A DNA stretch of 64,000 nucleotides, taken from assembly GCA_033763395.1 (NCBI GenBank), contig JANRKQ010000188.1:62001-126000 (forward strand), read 5' to 3'. The stretch's first letter is position 1. Each line of letters begins with the position of its first letter. Below, piece by piece: positions 28,676 to 37,379 of the stretch. The notes below the pieces were generated by a model, which searched no databases, was not told where the DNA came from, and was given only the letters and a program-made list of their open reading frames with translations. A program made the translations under genes and the position numbers. Source of the DNA: Xiheimicrobium sp033763395. GTDB taxonomy: Bacteria; Myxococcota; Myxococcia; Myxococcales; Myxococcaceae.

Positions 28676-30072
28676 TAGAGACGCGCGTCGTCGAGTTCGT
28701 CGAGGTGCTCCGGCAGAACGGCCTGAAGGTGGCGTTGACCGAGACGCGCGACGCGGTCGAGGCGCTCGCCGCCACCGGCGTCGACGATTCCGAGCGGTTC
28801 CGCGCCACGCTGCGCGCGACGTTGTGCAAGCGCGCGTCCGAGGTGCCGACGTTCGACAAGGCGTTCGAGCTGTTCTTCACCGGCGCGGTGAAGATGCTGC
28901 AGGATCTCGACCGCTCCCTGGCCCAGCGCATCGAGGAGGAGGGCCTGCTCGAGGGCGACGAGCTCAAGATGATCGTGTGGATGCTCGAGCACCTCGCCGG
29001 TCAGCTCTCGCCGTTGACACAGGCGGCGATGCAGGGCGATCGGGGCCGGCTCGCGCACCTGTTTCGCCAGGCCACGTTGCAGCTCGACTTCTCGCGGGTG
29101 CAGAACGCGCTCCAGACGGGCTTCTACAGCCGTCGACTGCTCTCGGGCGCTGGCTTCGAGCGCATGCGCACCGATCTCGAGCTGATCAACGCCGAGCTGA
29201 ACGCGCGGGGCGTGTCGGCCCGGGGCGTCGAGGTCGTCTCACGGCACCTCGGCGCGGCGATGCGGAAGGTGGAAGAGGCCGCGCGCGCCGAGACCGGCCG
29301 GCAGATCACCGCGCGGCTCAAGCGGTCGCAGGGTGGGGTGCAGGACAAGCAGCTGCACCTCCTCACGCGCACCGAGCTCGAGGTGGCGCAGCGCTCCGTG
29401 CGGGCGCTCGCCGACAAGCTGAAGGCCCGGCTCATTCGCCGGCAGCGCTCGAAGAAGAAGGGGCAGCTGAACCCCCGGCGCACGCTGCGGCGAAACCTCT
29501 CGTCTGGCGGCGTGCCGATGGTGCCCCAGTTCCGCAGCCGGCGGCCCGCGAGGCCCGACGTGATGGTGCTCTGTGACGTCTCGGACTCGGTTCGTGTCAC
29601 CTCGCGGCTGATGCTGCTCTTCACCTTCACGCTGCAGTCGCTCTTCACCCGCGTGCGCAGCTTCATCTTCGTGTCCGAGCTGGGTGAGGTGACGCGCTTC
29701 TTCAAGGACGCGGAGCCCGAAGAGGCCATCGACGCTGCGACGCAGTCGAACGTCATCTCGCTCGCGTCGAACTCGAACTACGGCCACGCGCTGGCCGAGT
29801 TCACCCGCGGCTACCTCGGCTCGGTGACGCGTCGCACGACGGTGTTCGTGATCGGTGACGGCCGCAACAACCACAACCCGGCGAACGCGTGGGCGCTCGA
29901 GGACATCAAGCGCAAGGCGAAGCGGGTGGTGTGGATCTGCACGGAGCCGAGGCAGAACTGGGGCTTCGGAGACAGCGAGATGCTCGTCTACGAGAAGGGC
30001 TGCTCGCAGGTGGTGACGGTGCAGACGCTCTCGGATCTCGAGAAGATCGCCCAGCAGCTCGTCCCGGTGTGA
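28672..30072 (+). CDS. VWA-domain (CoxE-like) protein
   Basis: A 466-residue protein. The N-terminal 280 residues are helical, with the CoxE-type opening (VEFVEVLRQNGLKVALTETRDAVEAL). The C-terminal VWA domain has a complete metal-ion-dependent adhesion site: DVSDSVR (DxSxS), a later Thr region and GDGRNN. CoxE-like VWA proteins usually pair with a MoxR-type AAA ATPase to assemble metalloenzymes, but no such ATPase is adjacent; here it is instead translationally coupled to an rRNA methyltransferase. It has no signal peptide. Confidence 0.85.
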   Translation: MIETRVVEFVEVLRQNGLKVALTETRDAVEALAATGVDDSERFRATLRATLCKRASEVPTFDKAFELFFTGAVKMLQDLDRSLAQRIEEEGLLEGDELKMIVWMLEHLAGQLSPLTQAAMQGDRGRLAHLFRQATLQLDFSRVQNALQTGFYSRRLLSGAGFERMRTDLELINAELNARGVSARGVEVVSRHLGAAMRKVEEAARAETGRQITARLKRSQGGVQDKQLHLLTRTELEVAQRSVRALADKLKARLIRRQRSKKKGQLNPRRTLRRNLSSGGVPMVPQFRSRRPARPDVMVLCDVSDSVRVTSRLMLLFTFTLQSLFTRVRSFIFVSELGEVTRFFKDAEPEEAIDAATQSNVISLASNSNYGHALAEFTRGYLGSVTRRTTVFVIGDGRNNHNPANAWALEDIKRKAKRVVWICTEPRQNWGFGDSEMLVYEKGCSQVVTVQTLSDLEKIAQQLVPV

Positions 30073-30152
30073 GCGCCGTCGGCTCCGCTCCCGAAGAGAC
30101 ACCGCTGGAACGCGACTGTGGCGCTGAATCTGCACGTCACGAGGAAGGTCCG

Positions 30153-31730
30153 CTACGCCGCGCGTCTGCGACCGCTCGAGGCCGGGCGCGCCACGCCCAG
30201 CCATCGCATGTACGCCTCGGCGCCGTCATCGAGCCGGTCGGTGAAGAGGGCGCGCACCTCGGCCTTGTCGATTCGCCCCGTGCGGTGCGCCTGGAACAAC
30301 GCCTCGCCCAGCAGGTAGCCGAGCGCGTGTGTCACCGCGGTGAACTGCTCGAGGCTCGTCGGCACCAACCGCTTCACGTCGGCGACCCGCACGTCCGACG
30401 CGCTCGACAGCGCGAGCACGAAGGCCGCCGTGGCCTTGTACCCCGGCGTGTCGTTGAGGAAGTGACTCGACCACGTCATCAACGAGGTGCAGGTGCGCCG
30501 CGGGTTGACGAGCTTCGAGCCGAAGAAGGCGATCGCCTCTTCCACGCAGCGCGCCCAGAAGGCATCGGCGCGCGGGCGAGACTGCTCCATCGCCGAGCCC
30601 ACGGCGCAATACCGAACGAAGTGCGCTGCCTCTTCGGCGGCATGGTTGAGCGAGAAACCGGCCAGCCAGATGGCGCGCGCGCGCGGAATGAACGCGCTCT
30701 GCCCCGACAGCACGTGCTGCTTCAGCTCGCCCAGCTCCTTCGGCGAGAAGCCGCCGCGGCGCTGGAGCCTGGCCAACACGTCGAGCTCGTTCGGCGTGAG
30801 CACCTCGAGCTTCGACAGCGGTTCCTTCACGCGCACGCCGACGATGCGGCTGATCTCCTTGACGAGCGTGCGCACGGTCGCGCCGATGCCGCCGTTCTCG
30901 AGGGGCGCGTCTCCGGCTTCGGCCTCGCAGTAGTCCAGAAAGGTGCGTTGGCAGACGATCGGCGAGGCGTTGAAGATCGCGAGCACGTCGTCGGTGAGCT
31001 CGAGCGCATCGGCGCCATCGACGAGGCCGGCGCGGGCCAGCTTCCACCAGGCGCCCTCGGGGTTCTGGAAGACGACGAGCTGGCGGCGCTCGCACCGGCC
31101 CAGGGCCTTCGTCACGTGCACGGGCAGGTGCTGGGGCGCGACGTGGTACTGGCCCATCAGCACCAGCACGAGCGGGCGATCGTCGGCGCGCGCGGCCTCA
31201 GCAATGCGTCGGGCGGCGTAGGCGTCTCGGGTGGGTAGGGACTTCGGCCCGCTCGCGCGCTTGTCGATGGCCACCACCTCGAGGCGCCGGAGCCGGGCGA
31301 GCTCAAAGATCGGCTTGAAGTGCGGCCAGATGTCGAAAGCCCCGGTGTAGGGGTGGCCGATCTCGTCGAGGAACGCCCGGTCCGTCAGCCGGCCCGCGAG
31401 GTATTGATCGACCGCGTGTTGGTGACGCCCCTCGACGAACTCGACCGCCACCACCACGCGGCGGCCGGTCTGGAGCGCATGCTTCAGCAGGTCGAGGTAG
31501 CTGCGCTGCGCGAAACGAAGCGTGTGGTAGTCGCCCACATGCACGATGTCTGCGGCCGCGACGCGGCGATGCACCTCGGCCACCGGGATGACGCGCCGAA
31601 ACGACGTGCTCGCGCGGCGATACCGGGCCTCGTACGCCTTGAACGCCTTCGACGCCCCGGCCACGAGCGCGTCGATCTGCCGCTGCTGGTGGCGGAAGAG
31701 GGCGTGCTGCAGGTCGAGCGACGGCTGCAT
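30153..31730 (-). CDS. ChaN-like protein with unknown C-terminal helical domain
   Basis: About 525 residues. The N-terminal 270 residues resemble the ChaN/haem-binding-like fold: IVHVGDYHTLRFAQRSYLDLL, VVVAVEFVEGRHQHAVDQYL, FELARLRRLEVVAIDKRASG and LVLVLMGQYHVAPQHLP. The second half is helical, has AEEAAHFVRYCAVG and LMTWSSHFLNDTPGYKATAAFVL, and matches no family I know. No lipobox or signal peptide is visible from this start, unlike enteric ChaN lipoproteins. The ATG at 31730 is chosen; 31766 is also possible, and longer frames would run into the divergent redoxin gene. Confidence 0.7.
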   Translation of the reverse strand: MQPSLDLQHALFRHQQRQIDALVAGASKAFKAYEARYRRASTSFRRVIPVAEVHRRVAAADIVHVGDYHTLRFAQRSYLDLLKHALQTGRRVVVAVEFVEGRHQHAVDQYLAGRLTDRAFLDEIGHPYTGAFDIWPHFKPIFELARLRRLEVVAIDKRASGPKSLPTRDAYAARRIAEAARADDRPLVLVLMGQYHVAPQHLPVHVTKALGRCERRQLVVFQNPEGAWWKLARAGLVDGADALELTDDVLAIFNASPIVCQRTFLDYCEAEAGDAPLENGGIGATVRTLVKEISRIVGVRVKEPLSKLEVLTPNELDVLARLQRRGGFSPKELGELKQHVLSGQSAFIPRARAIWLAGFSLNHAAEEAAHFVRYCAVGSAMEQSRPRADAFWARCVEEAIAFFGSKLVNPRRTCTSLMTWSSHFLNDTPGYKATAAFVLALSSASDVRVADVKRLVPTSLEQFTAVTHALGYLLGEALFQAHRTGRIDKAEVRALFTDRLDDGAEAYMRWLGVARPASSGRRRAA

Positions 31731-31857
31731 CGTCGGACATACGCTCACATGAAGCGACGGACGCATCAATTTTCCCGCGGCGCCGTCGTCGAAGTCCGCG
31801 CTTTCGATCGCAAACCCATCGACGGGCCCACCCCAATGGCCCTTGAATAGGTCCACC

Positions 31858-32418
31858 ATGCTCCGATTCGTCGCCGCCGCCCTCGTCATCGCCGCGCCGC
31901 TCGCGCTCGCCCAGGAAGAGCTCGCCGCCCTCGATAGGCCCGCGCCGCCGTTCCGGTTGCCGCTCTACAACGCCGCCGCTGCCGGAGAGCCCGCCGGCAC
32001 CATGCTGGGCCTCGAGCGCTTCACCGGGCCCGAGGCGAAGGACAAGGGCGCGAAGCTCGTCGTCGTCTCGTTCATGGCCAGCTTCTGCGGGCCCTGCAAA
32101 AAAGAGATGCCGTACCTCCAGGCGCTCTCCGAGAAGTACCGGGCCTCGGGCCTGCGCGTGCTGATGGTCGCGATCGACAAGGAGGAAGACGGCCAGAAGA
32201 AGGTGGCCGAGCTCCTCGAGACCCACAAAGTGACGTTCCCGGTGGTGAAGGACCGCTTCAACATCGTCGCGCGGCGGTGGCTGGGTGCGCAGAGCCCGCT
32301 CCCCTCGCTGTTCCTCATTCGCCCCGACGGCACCGTGAAGTCCGTGCACCGCGGGTACAGCGACGACGCGAGCACGATCCTGGACAAAGAGATCGGTGCC
32401 GCGCTCGCCAGCAAGTGA
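31858..32418 (+). CDS. TlpA-like periplasmic thiol-disulfide redoxin
   Basis: A 186-residue protein with a signal peptide (cleavage near ALA-QEELAA) and an AhpC/TSA-TlpA thioredoxin fold. The redox motif FMASFCGPCKKEMPYL has the CGPC pair, and the cis-proline strand SPLPSLFLIRPDG follows. It probably reduces or oxidises periplasmic disulfides; cytochrome maturation is one common use. The ATG at 31858 is preferred to a TTG at 31843. Its stop overlaps the miaA start (GTGA), an unusual coupling of an exported redoxin to a tRNA-modifying enzyme. Confidence 0.88.
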   Translation: MLRFVAAALVIAAPLALAQEELAALDRPAPPFRLPLYNAAAAGEPAGTMLGLERFTGPEAKDKGAKLVVVSFMASFCGPCKKEMPYLQALSEKYRASGLRVLMVAIDKEEDGQKKVAELLETHKVTFPVVKDRFNIVARRWLGAQSPLPSLFLIRPDGTVKSVHRGYSDDASTILDKEIGAALASK

Positions 32419-33299
32419 GCCTTCCGCTCCACGTCATCGCGGGCCCCACCGCGTCCGGCAAGACGCGCGTCGCGATCGAGCTCGCCGAGCGGCTCGGCGC
32501 CGAGATCGTCAACGCCGACTCGCAGCAGGTCTATCGCCACTTCGACGTCGGCACCGCGAAGCCCAGCGCGGCCGAGCTCGCCCGGGTCCCGCACCACCTC
32601 GTGTCCTGCGTCGATCCCCTCGAGGGCTTCAGCGCGGCGCGGTACCAGGCGCTCGCGGACTCGGCCATCGCCGACATCACGGGGCGCGGCAAGCGGGTCG
32701 TCGTGGTGGGCGGAACGGGGCTGTACATCCGCATCCTGCTCCATGGCGTCGTGCCCGCGCCCGGCAGCGACGAGGTGCTGCGCGCGTCACTCGAGGAGCT
32801 CGACGACGAGACACTCCATGGCCGGCTACGCGAGGTTGATGCCGTCACGGCGGCACGGCTGCCGGTGAAGGATCGGGTGCGCATCATCCGCGCGCTCGAG
32901 ATCCACACCCTCACCGGAGAGCCCGCCTCGGCGCACCGCGAGCGTCACGCCTTCCAGAGCGCCCGCCATGACTTCCGCCTGTGGGTGCTCGACCCACCAC
33001 GGGAGGCGCTCTACGCGGCCATCAACGGCCGCGCGAAGGCGATGTTCGACGCGGGGTTGCTCGACGAGACGCGCGCATTGGTGGCGAAGGGCTACCGGGA
33101 GGCTGCGCCGATGGGCGCGGTGGGCTACGCGCAGGCGCTGGCGGTCGTCGAGGGACGCCTGACCGAGCCCGAAGCCCTCACCGACGTTGCCCAGAAGACG
33201 CGGCACTACGCCAAGCGGCAGTGGACGTGGTTCAAGAAGGAGCAGGGCGCGCGCTTCGTTCAGCCGCCCTTCGACGTGACGGCCTTCAGCGACGCATGA
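32415..33299 (+). CDS. miaA: tRNA dimethylallyltransferase MiaA
   Basis: A 294-residue enzyme that adds a dimethylallyl group to A37 of tRNAs reading UNN codons. The P-loop GPTASGKT, the DSQQVYR segment, VVVGGTGLYIRILLHG and the C-terminal HYAKRQWTWFKKE are all present. The GTG at 32415 overlaps the redoxin stop and gives the usual family length, starting just before the first strand. Its end overlaps the convergent membrane TPR-like gene by 14 bases. The tRNA-Leu(CAA) encoded at 34127, which reads UUG, is a natural substrate. Confidence 0.95.
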   Translation: MSLPLHVIAGPTASGKTRVAIELAERLGAEIVNADSQQVYRHFDVGTAKPSAAELARVPHHLVSCVDPLEGFSAARYQALADSAIADITGRGKRVVVVGGTGLYIRILLHGVVPAPGSDEVLRASLEELDDETLHGRLREVDAVTAARLPVKDRVRIIRALEIHTLTGEPASAHRERHAFQSARHDFRLWVLDPPREALYAAINGRAKAMFDAGLLDETRALVAKGYREAAPMGAVGYAQALAVVEGRLTEPEALTDVAQKTRHYAKRQWTWFKKEQGARFVQPPFDVTAFSDA

Positions 33300-34035
33300 A
33301 GCGGGCGCGGCGGCCGCCTCCGCCCTGGAACATCGGCTGCTGCATGGGCGGCGTCTCGAGGCCGAACTGCCACCACATCGGCTCCCAGGCCTTCATCTTG
33401 AGCTTCTTGTCGTTCTGCAGCGCGGTGAGGGCGTTCTTCAGCTTCTCGTCGCTCGGGTTCTCGGCCACCGAGCGCGACAGCACCTTGAGCGCGCCGTCGA
33501 CGTCCTTGTTCTGCTGCAGGCACCACGCGTAGGCGGCCCACACCATGCCGTCCTTCTTCCCGTGCTTCACGGCCTCTTCGAACGAGCGCTTCATCGCCTC
33601 GAAGTCCTTGCGCTGGAAGTAGATGGCCGCCTGCATGGCGCGCGCGAGGTAGCTGCGCGGCTGCGTCTTCGCGAACGAGGCCATCGCGGCTTCGGTGTTC
33701 TTGAAGAGGTGGTGGATCATGCCGATCTGCGCGTGCAGCTCGCTCTCGACGAGGAACTGCTTCTTGCCCAGCGGCAGCGCCGCCTCGAGGAGCTTCACGG
33801 CCTTCTCGGCCCGAACCTTCTGCTCCTTGGGGTTGGGCGGCATCGACTCGAACTCCTTCTTCACCTGCTCCATCACCTGCTGCACCTCGACGAAGGTGCG
33901 GCGGGCGAGCACCACGTAGGCGCCGAGGAAGACGATGGTGCCAGGCACCAGCCCGGCGACGAGCGAGAAGCCCGCCACCTTGACGATGACGGTGACGACG
34001 ATTCCGGCCACGAGGGCGTACACCAGGTTCAGCAT
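33286..34035 (-). CDS. membrane protein with TPR-like helical repeats
   Basis: A 249-residue protein. Two hydrophobic helices at the N-terminus (LVYALVAGIVVTVIVKVAGF and the next LVPGTIVFLGAYVVLA) form a hairpin anchor. About 170 residues of helical pairs follow in TPR style (LHAQIGMIHHLFKNTEAAMASFAK, GMVWAAYAWCLQQNKDVDGALKVL). The tail is Gly/Arg/Met-rich. No known family name can be given. Such anchors with TPRs usually hold partner proteins at the cytoplasmic face. It is convergent with miaA and divergent from the tRNA-Leu gene. Confidence 0.78.
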   Translation of the reverse strand: MLNLVYALVAGIVVTVIVKVAGFSLVAGLVPGTIVFLGAYVVLARRTFVEVQQVMEQVKKEFESMPPNPKEQKVRAEKAVKLLEAALPLGKKQFLVESELHAQIGMIHHLFKNTEAAMASFAKTQPRSYLARAMQAAIYFQRKDFEAMKRSFEEAVKHGKKDGMVWAAYAWCLQQNKDVDGALKVLSRSVAENPSDEKLKNALTALQNDKKLKMKAWEPMWWQFGLETPPMQQPMFQGGGGRRARFMRR

Positions 34036-34126
34036 GGCGGGGGCCTGTAGCCGACGGAGCCTTCACCCGACAAGGTGCTTCCCCACGGTCGGGAATCTGC
34101 TACTCGTTTCGTCCACACGCAGTCTT

Positions 34127-34211
34127 GGCCCTCTGGCGGAATTGGTAGACGCAGCGGACTCAAAATCCGCCGCCCCCAAAAGGCGTCCCGGTTCGAGTCC
34201 GGGGAGGGCCA
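34127..34211 (+). tRNA. tRNA-Leu(CAA)
   Basis: A complete class II cloverleaf: acceptor stem GGCCCTC with GAGGGCC, D-arm with GGTAGAC, anticodon stem GCGGA/TCCGC enclosing CTCAAAA (anticodon CAA, reading UUG), a variable arm and T-arm CCCGG-TTCGAGT-CCGGG. The discriminator is A, and the 3' CCA is not encoded. The methyltransferase start codon lies 20 bases downstream. Confidence 0.95.
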
Positions 34212-34231
34212 CTCACCTCGCCACGCGCACC

Positions 34232-35515
34232 ATGGACACTCCGCGGCCCATCGTCGGCAGGGCCTCGAAGCCGGGCGCGGTGGCCGTCATCGAGGCCCAC
34301 CTGGCGGTGCTGAAGGGCAAGCCCCTGCGCGCCGCCATCTCGGAGGCCTTGCAGAAGCACGCCTCGCTGGGCGGGAACGACCGCCGCTTCGTGGCCTTCG
34401 CGGTCCGCGAGCTGTCACGGCACATGCGCCGGCTCGATCTCTCGGCCAAAGCCCGGGGCCGGTCCCCGTCGACGCTCGCACTGCCTGAGGACCAAGCCAT
34501 CTTCCGCTACGCCCTGTGGCGCCACGACTTCACCGGCGCCGACGTGAACCGGGTACTCGTCGAGGTGGGGCTGCCGGGCCCCGTGCGGCCGCGCTCGATG
34601 CCCGACGCGGTGGTGCGCGAGGCGCTGTCGAAAGACGTCGTGCTCGACTTCGGCGACGACCCCCTCGATCGCGCCGCGGCGAAGCACTCGTTTCCGACCT
34701 GGCTCGCCACCGCCATCGCCGAGGTCGCGCCTGAAGGTGAGCTCGAGGCCGTGCTCGAGGCGCTCAACCGCGAGCCCTTCGTCACCATGAAGGTGCGACC
34801 CAACGGGTCGAGAGACGAGTTGCTTCCCACGTTGCTCCAGGCAGGCTTTCCCGTGCGCGCCTGTGACGAGAGCCCAGACGCCATTCAGCTCACCGACGAG
34901 GGGCGCGCGATCTTCGACTCGCGGTGGATGAAGGAGGGCCGCCTGCTGGTGATGGATCTCGGCAGCCAGCTCCTCGCGGGCCTGTGCCGGGCGCAGCCTG
35001 GGCAGACGATCGTCGACTGGTGCGCCGGCGCGGGCGGGAAGACGATCTTTCTGGCCGACGCGGTCGGTCCCACGGGCCGCGTCTACGGTCACGATTTGTC
35101 CGCGAAGCGGCTGGCCGAGGCGAAGTCACGCGCCGGCGAGCTCAAGCTCCGTCACGTCAGCTTCCCGAAGGAGCCCCGGCTCGACCTCGCGCACCTCGTC
35201 CTCATCGACGCGCCCTGCAGCGGCACCGGGACGCTCGCCCGGGAGCCCGATCAGAAGTGGAAGCTCACGAAGGCGAAGGTCGCCGAGCTGACGAAGACGC
35301 AACTCGAGATCCTCGACACCGTGGCCCGCGGGGTGTCGCCGGGCACGGTGATCGTCTATGGCACCTGCAGCCTCTTGAAGGACGAGAACGAGGCAGTAGT
35401 GGAGCGCTTCCTCGCCGCGCGCCCCGACGTCGCTGCCGACGGGCCGGCCCTGCGCGTGTGGCCCCACCGGCTCGACGGAGGCGGCTTCTTCGGTGCCCGG
35501 CTCGTGAAGCGGTGA
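34232..35515 (+). CDS. RsmB/NOP-family RNA (cytosine-C5) methyltransferase
   Basis: A 427-residue protein. The N-terminal third is an RsmB-like helical region (AISEALQKHASLGGNDRRFVAFAVRELSRH). The catalytic domain has SAM motif VDWCAGAGGKTIFLADAVG, motif IV DAPCSGTGTLAREPD and motif VI YGTCSLLKDENE; the Cys in TCS is the likely nucleophile and the Cys in PCS helps product release. The target is probably 16S rRNA or tRNA; no PUA or other target-defining domain is seen. The ATG at 34232 follows the tRNA-Leu gene by 20 bases, so it may be made from the tRNA transcript, processed at the tRNA 3' end. Confidence 0.9.
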   Translation: MDTPRPIVGRASKPGAVAVIEAHLAVLKGKPLRAAISEALQKHASLGGNDRRFVAFAVRELSRHMRRLDLSAKARGRSPSTLALPEDQAIFRYALWRHDFTGADVNRVLVEVGLPGPVRPRSMPDAVVREALSKDVVLDFGDDPLDRAAAKHSFPTWLATAIAEVAPEGELEAVLEALNREPFVTMKVRPNGSRDELLPTLLQAGFPVRACDESPDAIQLTDEGRAIFDSRWMKEGRLLVMDLGSQLLAGLCRAQPGQTIVDWCAGAGGKTIFLADAVGPTGRVYGHDLSAKRLAEAKSRAGELKLRHVSFPKEPRLDLAHLVLIDAPCSGTGTLAREPDQKWKLTKAKVAELTKTQLEILDTVARGVSPGTVIVYGTCSLLKDENEAVVERFLAARPDVAADGPALRVWPHRLDGGGFFGARLVKR

Positions 35516-35551
35516 TACCGTTTCGGTCTGTCTTCCACCTGAGGTGACCTG

Positions 35552-35956
35552 ATGCCCCCGCCGGTAGCGCCCAACTCGAACGACGCGGTCGTGAAGCAGA
35601 TCCAGGCGGCGTGGGACGAGGCGCAGATGCAGCTCCAGGTCCTGCGCGAGCAGGTCGATCACCTCACCCACATGGCGCAGGCCAAGGTGGCGTCGAACAT
35701 GCTCGAGCGCGACATGGACCGCGCGTACCGCGATCTCGGCGAGGCCGTGTGGGCCGAGGTCTCGAAGGGCCGCTTGCAGCTCGGCAACAACCTCACCACC
35801 GTGCGCAAGGCGCTCGAGGTGGTGACTCAGAAGATCCAGGCGCAGAACGCTTCGATCAACGATCTGCTCGCCGAGGGCGCCGAAATCGCCAAGCGCCTTC
35901 AGGAAAAAATGACCGCCGCGTCGAAGTCAGTGGCGCCGCCGGTCAAAAGGCGGTAG
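35552..35956 (+). CDS. small helical coiled-coil protein, unknown
   Basis: A 134-residue protein with a good GAGGTGA ribosome site before the ATG. It is almost all helix: WDEAQMQLQVLREQVDHLTHMAQ, then a central LERDMDRAYRDLGEAVWAEV and a C-terminal helix LEVVTQKIQAQNASINDLLAEGAEIAKRLQ. The tail is Lys/Ala/Pro-rich. No signal peptide or membrane segment is present. I know no family for it. It lies between the methyltransferase and tRNA-Ala. Confidence 0.75.
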   Translation: MPPPVAPNSNDAVVKQIQAAWDEAQMQLQVLREQVDHLTHMAQAKVASNMLERDMDRAYRDLGEAVWAEVSKGRLQLGNNLTTVRKALEVVTQKIQAQNASINDLLAEGAEIAKRLQEKMTAASKSVAPPVKRR

Positions 35957-35968
35957 GAGCGCTGCCGC

Positions 35969-35986
35969 TTTCGGGTTCGCCCGAAA
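35969..35986 (+). other. TTCG-tetraloop hairpin before tRNA-Ala
   Basis: A perfect 7-bp stem, TTTCGGG with CCCGAAA, closes a TTCG loop 14 bases upstream of tRNA-Ala. It could end the upstream message, although no T-run follows, or mark a processing point. Confidence 0.4.
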
Positions 35987-36000
35987 TACATCGTGAATAC

Positions 36001-36073
36001 GGGGCTATAGCTCAGCTGGGAGAGCGCCTGAATGGCATTCAGGAGGTCAGCGGTTCGATCCCGCTTAGCTCCA
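36001..36073 (+). tRNA. tRNA-Ala(GGC)
   Basis: A complete 73-base cloverleaf: acceptor GGGGCTA/TAGCTCC with one wobble, D-arm GCTCAGCTGGGAGAGC, anticodon arm CCTGA-ATGGCAT-TCAGG (anticodon GGC) and T-arm AGCGG-TTCGATC-CCGCT. The discriminator is A. The CCA end is not encoded. Confidence 0.96.
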
Positions 36074-36089
36074 CAAGGACCCTGAATCA

Positions 36090-36121
36090 GGGGCTTCGGC
36101 ACACGCCGGAGCCCCTTTTTC
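36090..36121 (+). terminator. rho-independent terminator after tRNA-Ala
   Basis: An 11-bp stem (36090-36100 with 36105-36115, one wobble) with loop ACAC is followed by five T residues. It ends the tRNA-Ala transcript and isolates the aspartate kinase gene. Confidence 0.9.
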
Positions 36122-36160
36122 GTGGCTGGCGACCTCGACCTCGACGGACCCGCTGACGCG

Positions 36161-36189
36161 TTGGCGAGGCCCCTGCAATTGGCTACAGG
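36161..36189 (+). promoter_or_regulatory. candidate housekeeping promoter of the aspartate kinase gene
   Basis: TTGGCG (36161-36166) and TACAGG (36184-36189) are separated by 17 bases, 33 bases before the ATG. The -10 and following bases, TACAGGCGGC, match those proposed for rpsA. Confidence 0.5.
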
Positions 36190-36221
36190 CGGCGCGCCAG
36201 AACGCGTGTCCCGGAGGCCAC

Positions 36222-37379
36222 ATGGCTCGCATCGTCGTGCAGAAGTTCGGGGGCTCGTCGGTCGGTGACGTCGAGAAGATTCGAAAGGTCGCCCAGCGGG
36301 TGAAGGCCCGGCGCGACGAGGGCTGGCAGCTCGTGGTGGTCGTCTCGGCGATGGGCGACACCACCGACGAGCTGCTCTCGCTCGCCAAGCAGATCAGCGC
36401 CGACCCACCGCGCCGGGAGCTCGACATGTTGCTCACGTGTGGCGAGCGCATCTCGATGGCGCTGCTCTCGATGGCGCTCCAGGAGCTCGGCGTGCCCGCC
36501 ATCAGCTTCACCGGCAGCCAGTCGGGCATCATCACCGACGACACCCACAGCCAGGCGCGCATCGTCGAGGTGAAGCCCGCGCGCATCGAGGAGGCGCTGG
36601 CGCAGGGGCGGGTGGTGATCGTCGCCGGCTACCAGGGCGTCTCGCGCAACCGCGAGGTGACGACGCTGGGCCGGGGTGGCTCGGACACGTCGGCCGTCGC
36701 GCTCGCCGCGGCCCTGCACGCCGACTGTGAGATCTACAGCGACGTCGACGGCATCTTCTCGGCCGACCCGCGCGTGGTGCCCTCGGCGAAGAAGCTCGAG
36801 TCCCTCTCGCCGGAAGAGATGCAGGAGCTTGCCACCGCCGGCGCCAGGGTGCTCAACGCGCAGGCCGTGGAGTTCGCCCGCGAGCACGGCGTCGTCATTC
36901 ACGCGAAGTCGACGCACACCACGGGCACCGGCACGCGCATCGAGGCGAGGCCGGGTGAGCAGGGCCGGGTGCGGGGCGTGACGTGCGAGGCCGACGTGTG
37001 GGGCTTCTGCGTGCCGGGGAGCCCCGACACCCTGCTCGAGCTGCTCGACGCGAACCAGGTGAAGCCCCGGAGCGTGGCGTTCGACACCGCGGGCCGCACG
37101 CTCGTGCTGGTGCCCCTGCAGGACGTCCATGGGCCCGAGGCCCTCCGAGGCAAGCTCCCCGCGTCCGTCTCGGTGCTCGACGAGCTGGCCACCGTCACCT
37201 GTGTGGGAACCGGCCTGCATGCCGACGGCCTCGTCGTTCGCCGCGCGCTCGCAGTCGCCCAGTCGCTGTCGGCGCCGGTCGTGGCGCTGCAGAGCTCGGC
37301 GCTCCAGCTGACGCTCGTCACGTCGCGCGGCCAGGCGAGGCCCCTGACGAAGGCCCTCCACGAGGCGCTGATCGGCTGA
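36222..37379 (+). CDS. lysC: aspartate kinase
   Basis: A 385-residue enzyme that phosphorylates aspartate, the first step to Lys, Met, Thr and Ile. The kinase core shows VQKFGGSSVGD, LTCGERISMALLSMAL, FTGSQSGI and LGRGGSDTSAVALAAAL with EIYSDVDGIFSADPR. The C-terminal 120 residues should hold the paired ACT regulatory domains but match the usual ACT pattern weakly, so the allosteric response cannot be predicted. It has a GGAG site 7 bases before the ATG and appears to be monocistronic between a terminator and the convergent cyclase gene. Confidence 0.95.
   Translation: MARIVVQKFGGSSVGDVEKIRKVAQRVKARRDEGWQLVVVVSAMGDTTDELLSLAKQISADPPRRELDMLLTCGERISMALLSMALQELGVPAISFTGSQSGIITDDTHSQARIVEVKPARIEEALAQGRVVIVAGYQGVSRNREVTTLGRGGSDTSAVALAAALHADCEIYSDVDGIFSADPRVVPSAKKLESLSPEEMQELATAGARVLNAQAVEFAREHGVVIHAKSTHTTGTGTRIEARPGEQGRVRGVTCEADVWGFCVPGSPDTLLELLDANQVKPRSVAFDTAGRTLVLVPLQDVHGPEALRGKLPASVSVLDELATVTCVGTGLHADGLVVRRALAVAQSLSAPVVALQSSALQLTLVTSRGQARPLTKALHEALIG

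Noticed and set aside
34127..36073. Integration site at the tRNA genes.
   Set aside because: No integrase, direct repeat of the tRNA 3' end or foreign-looking island follows either tRNA.
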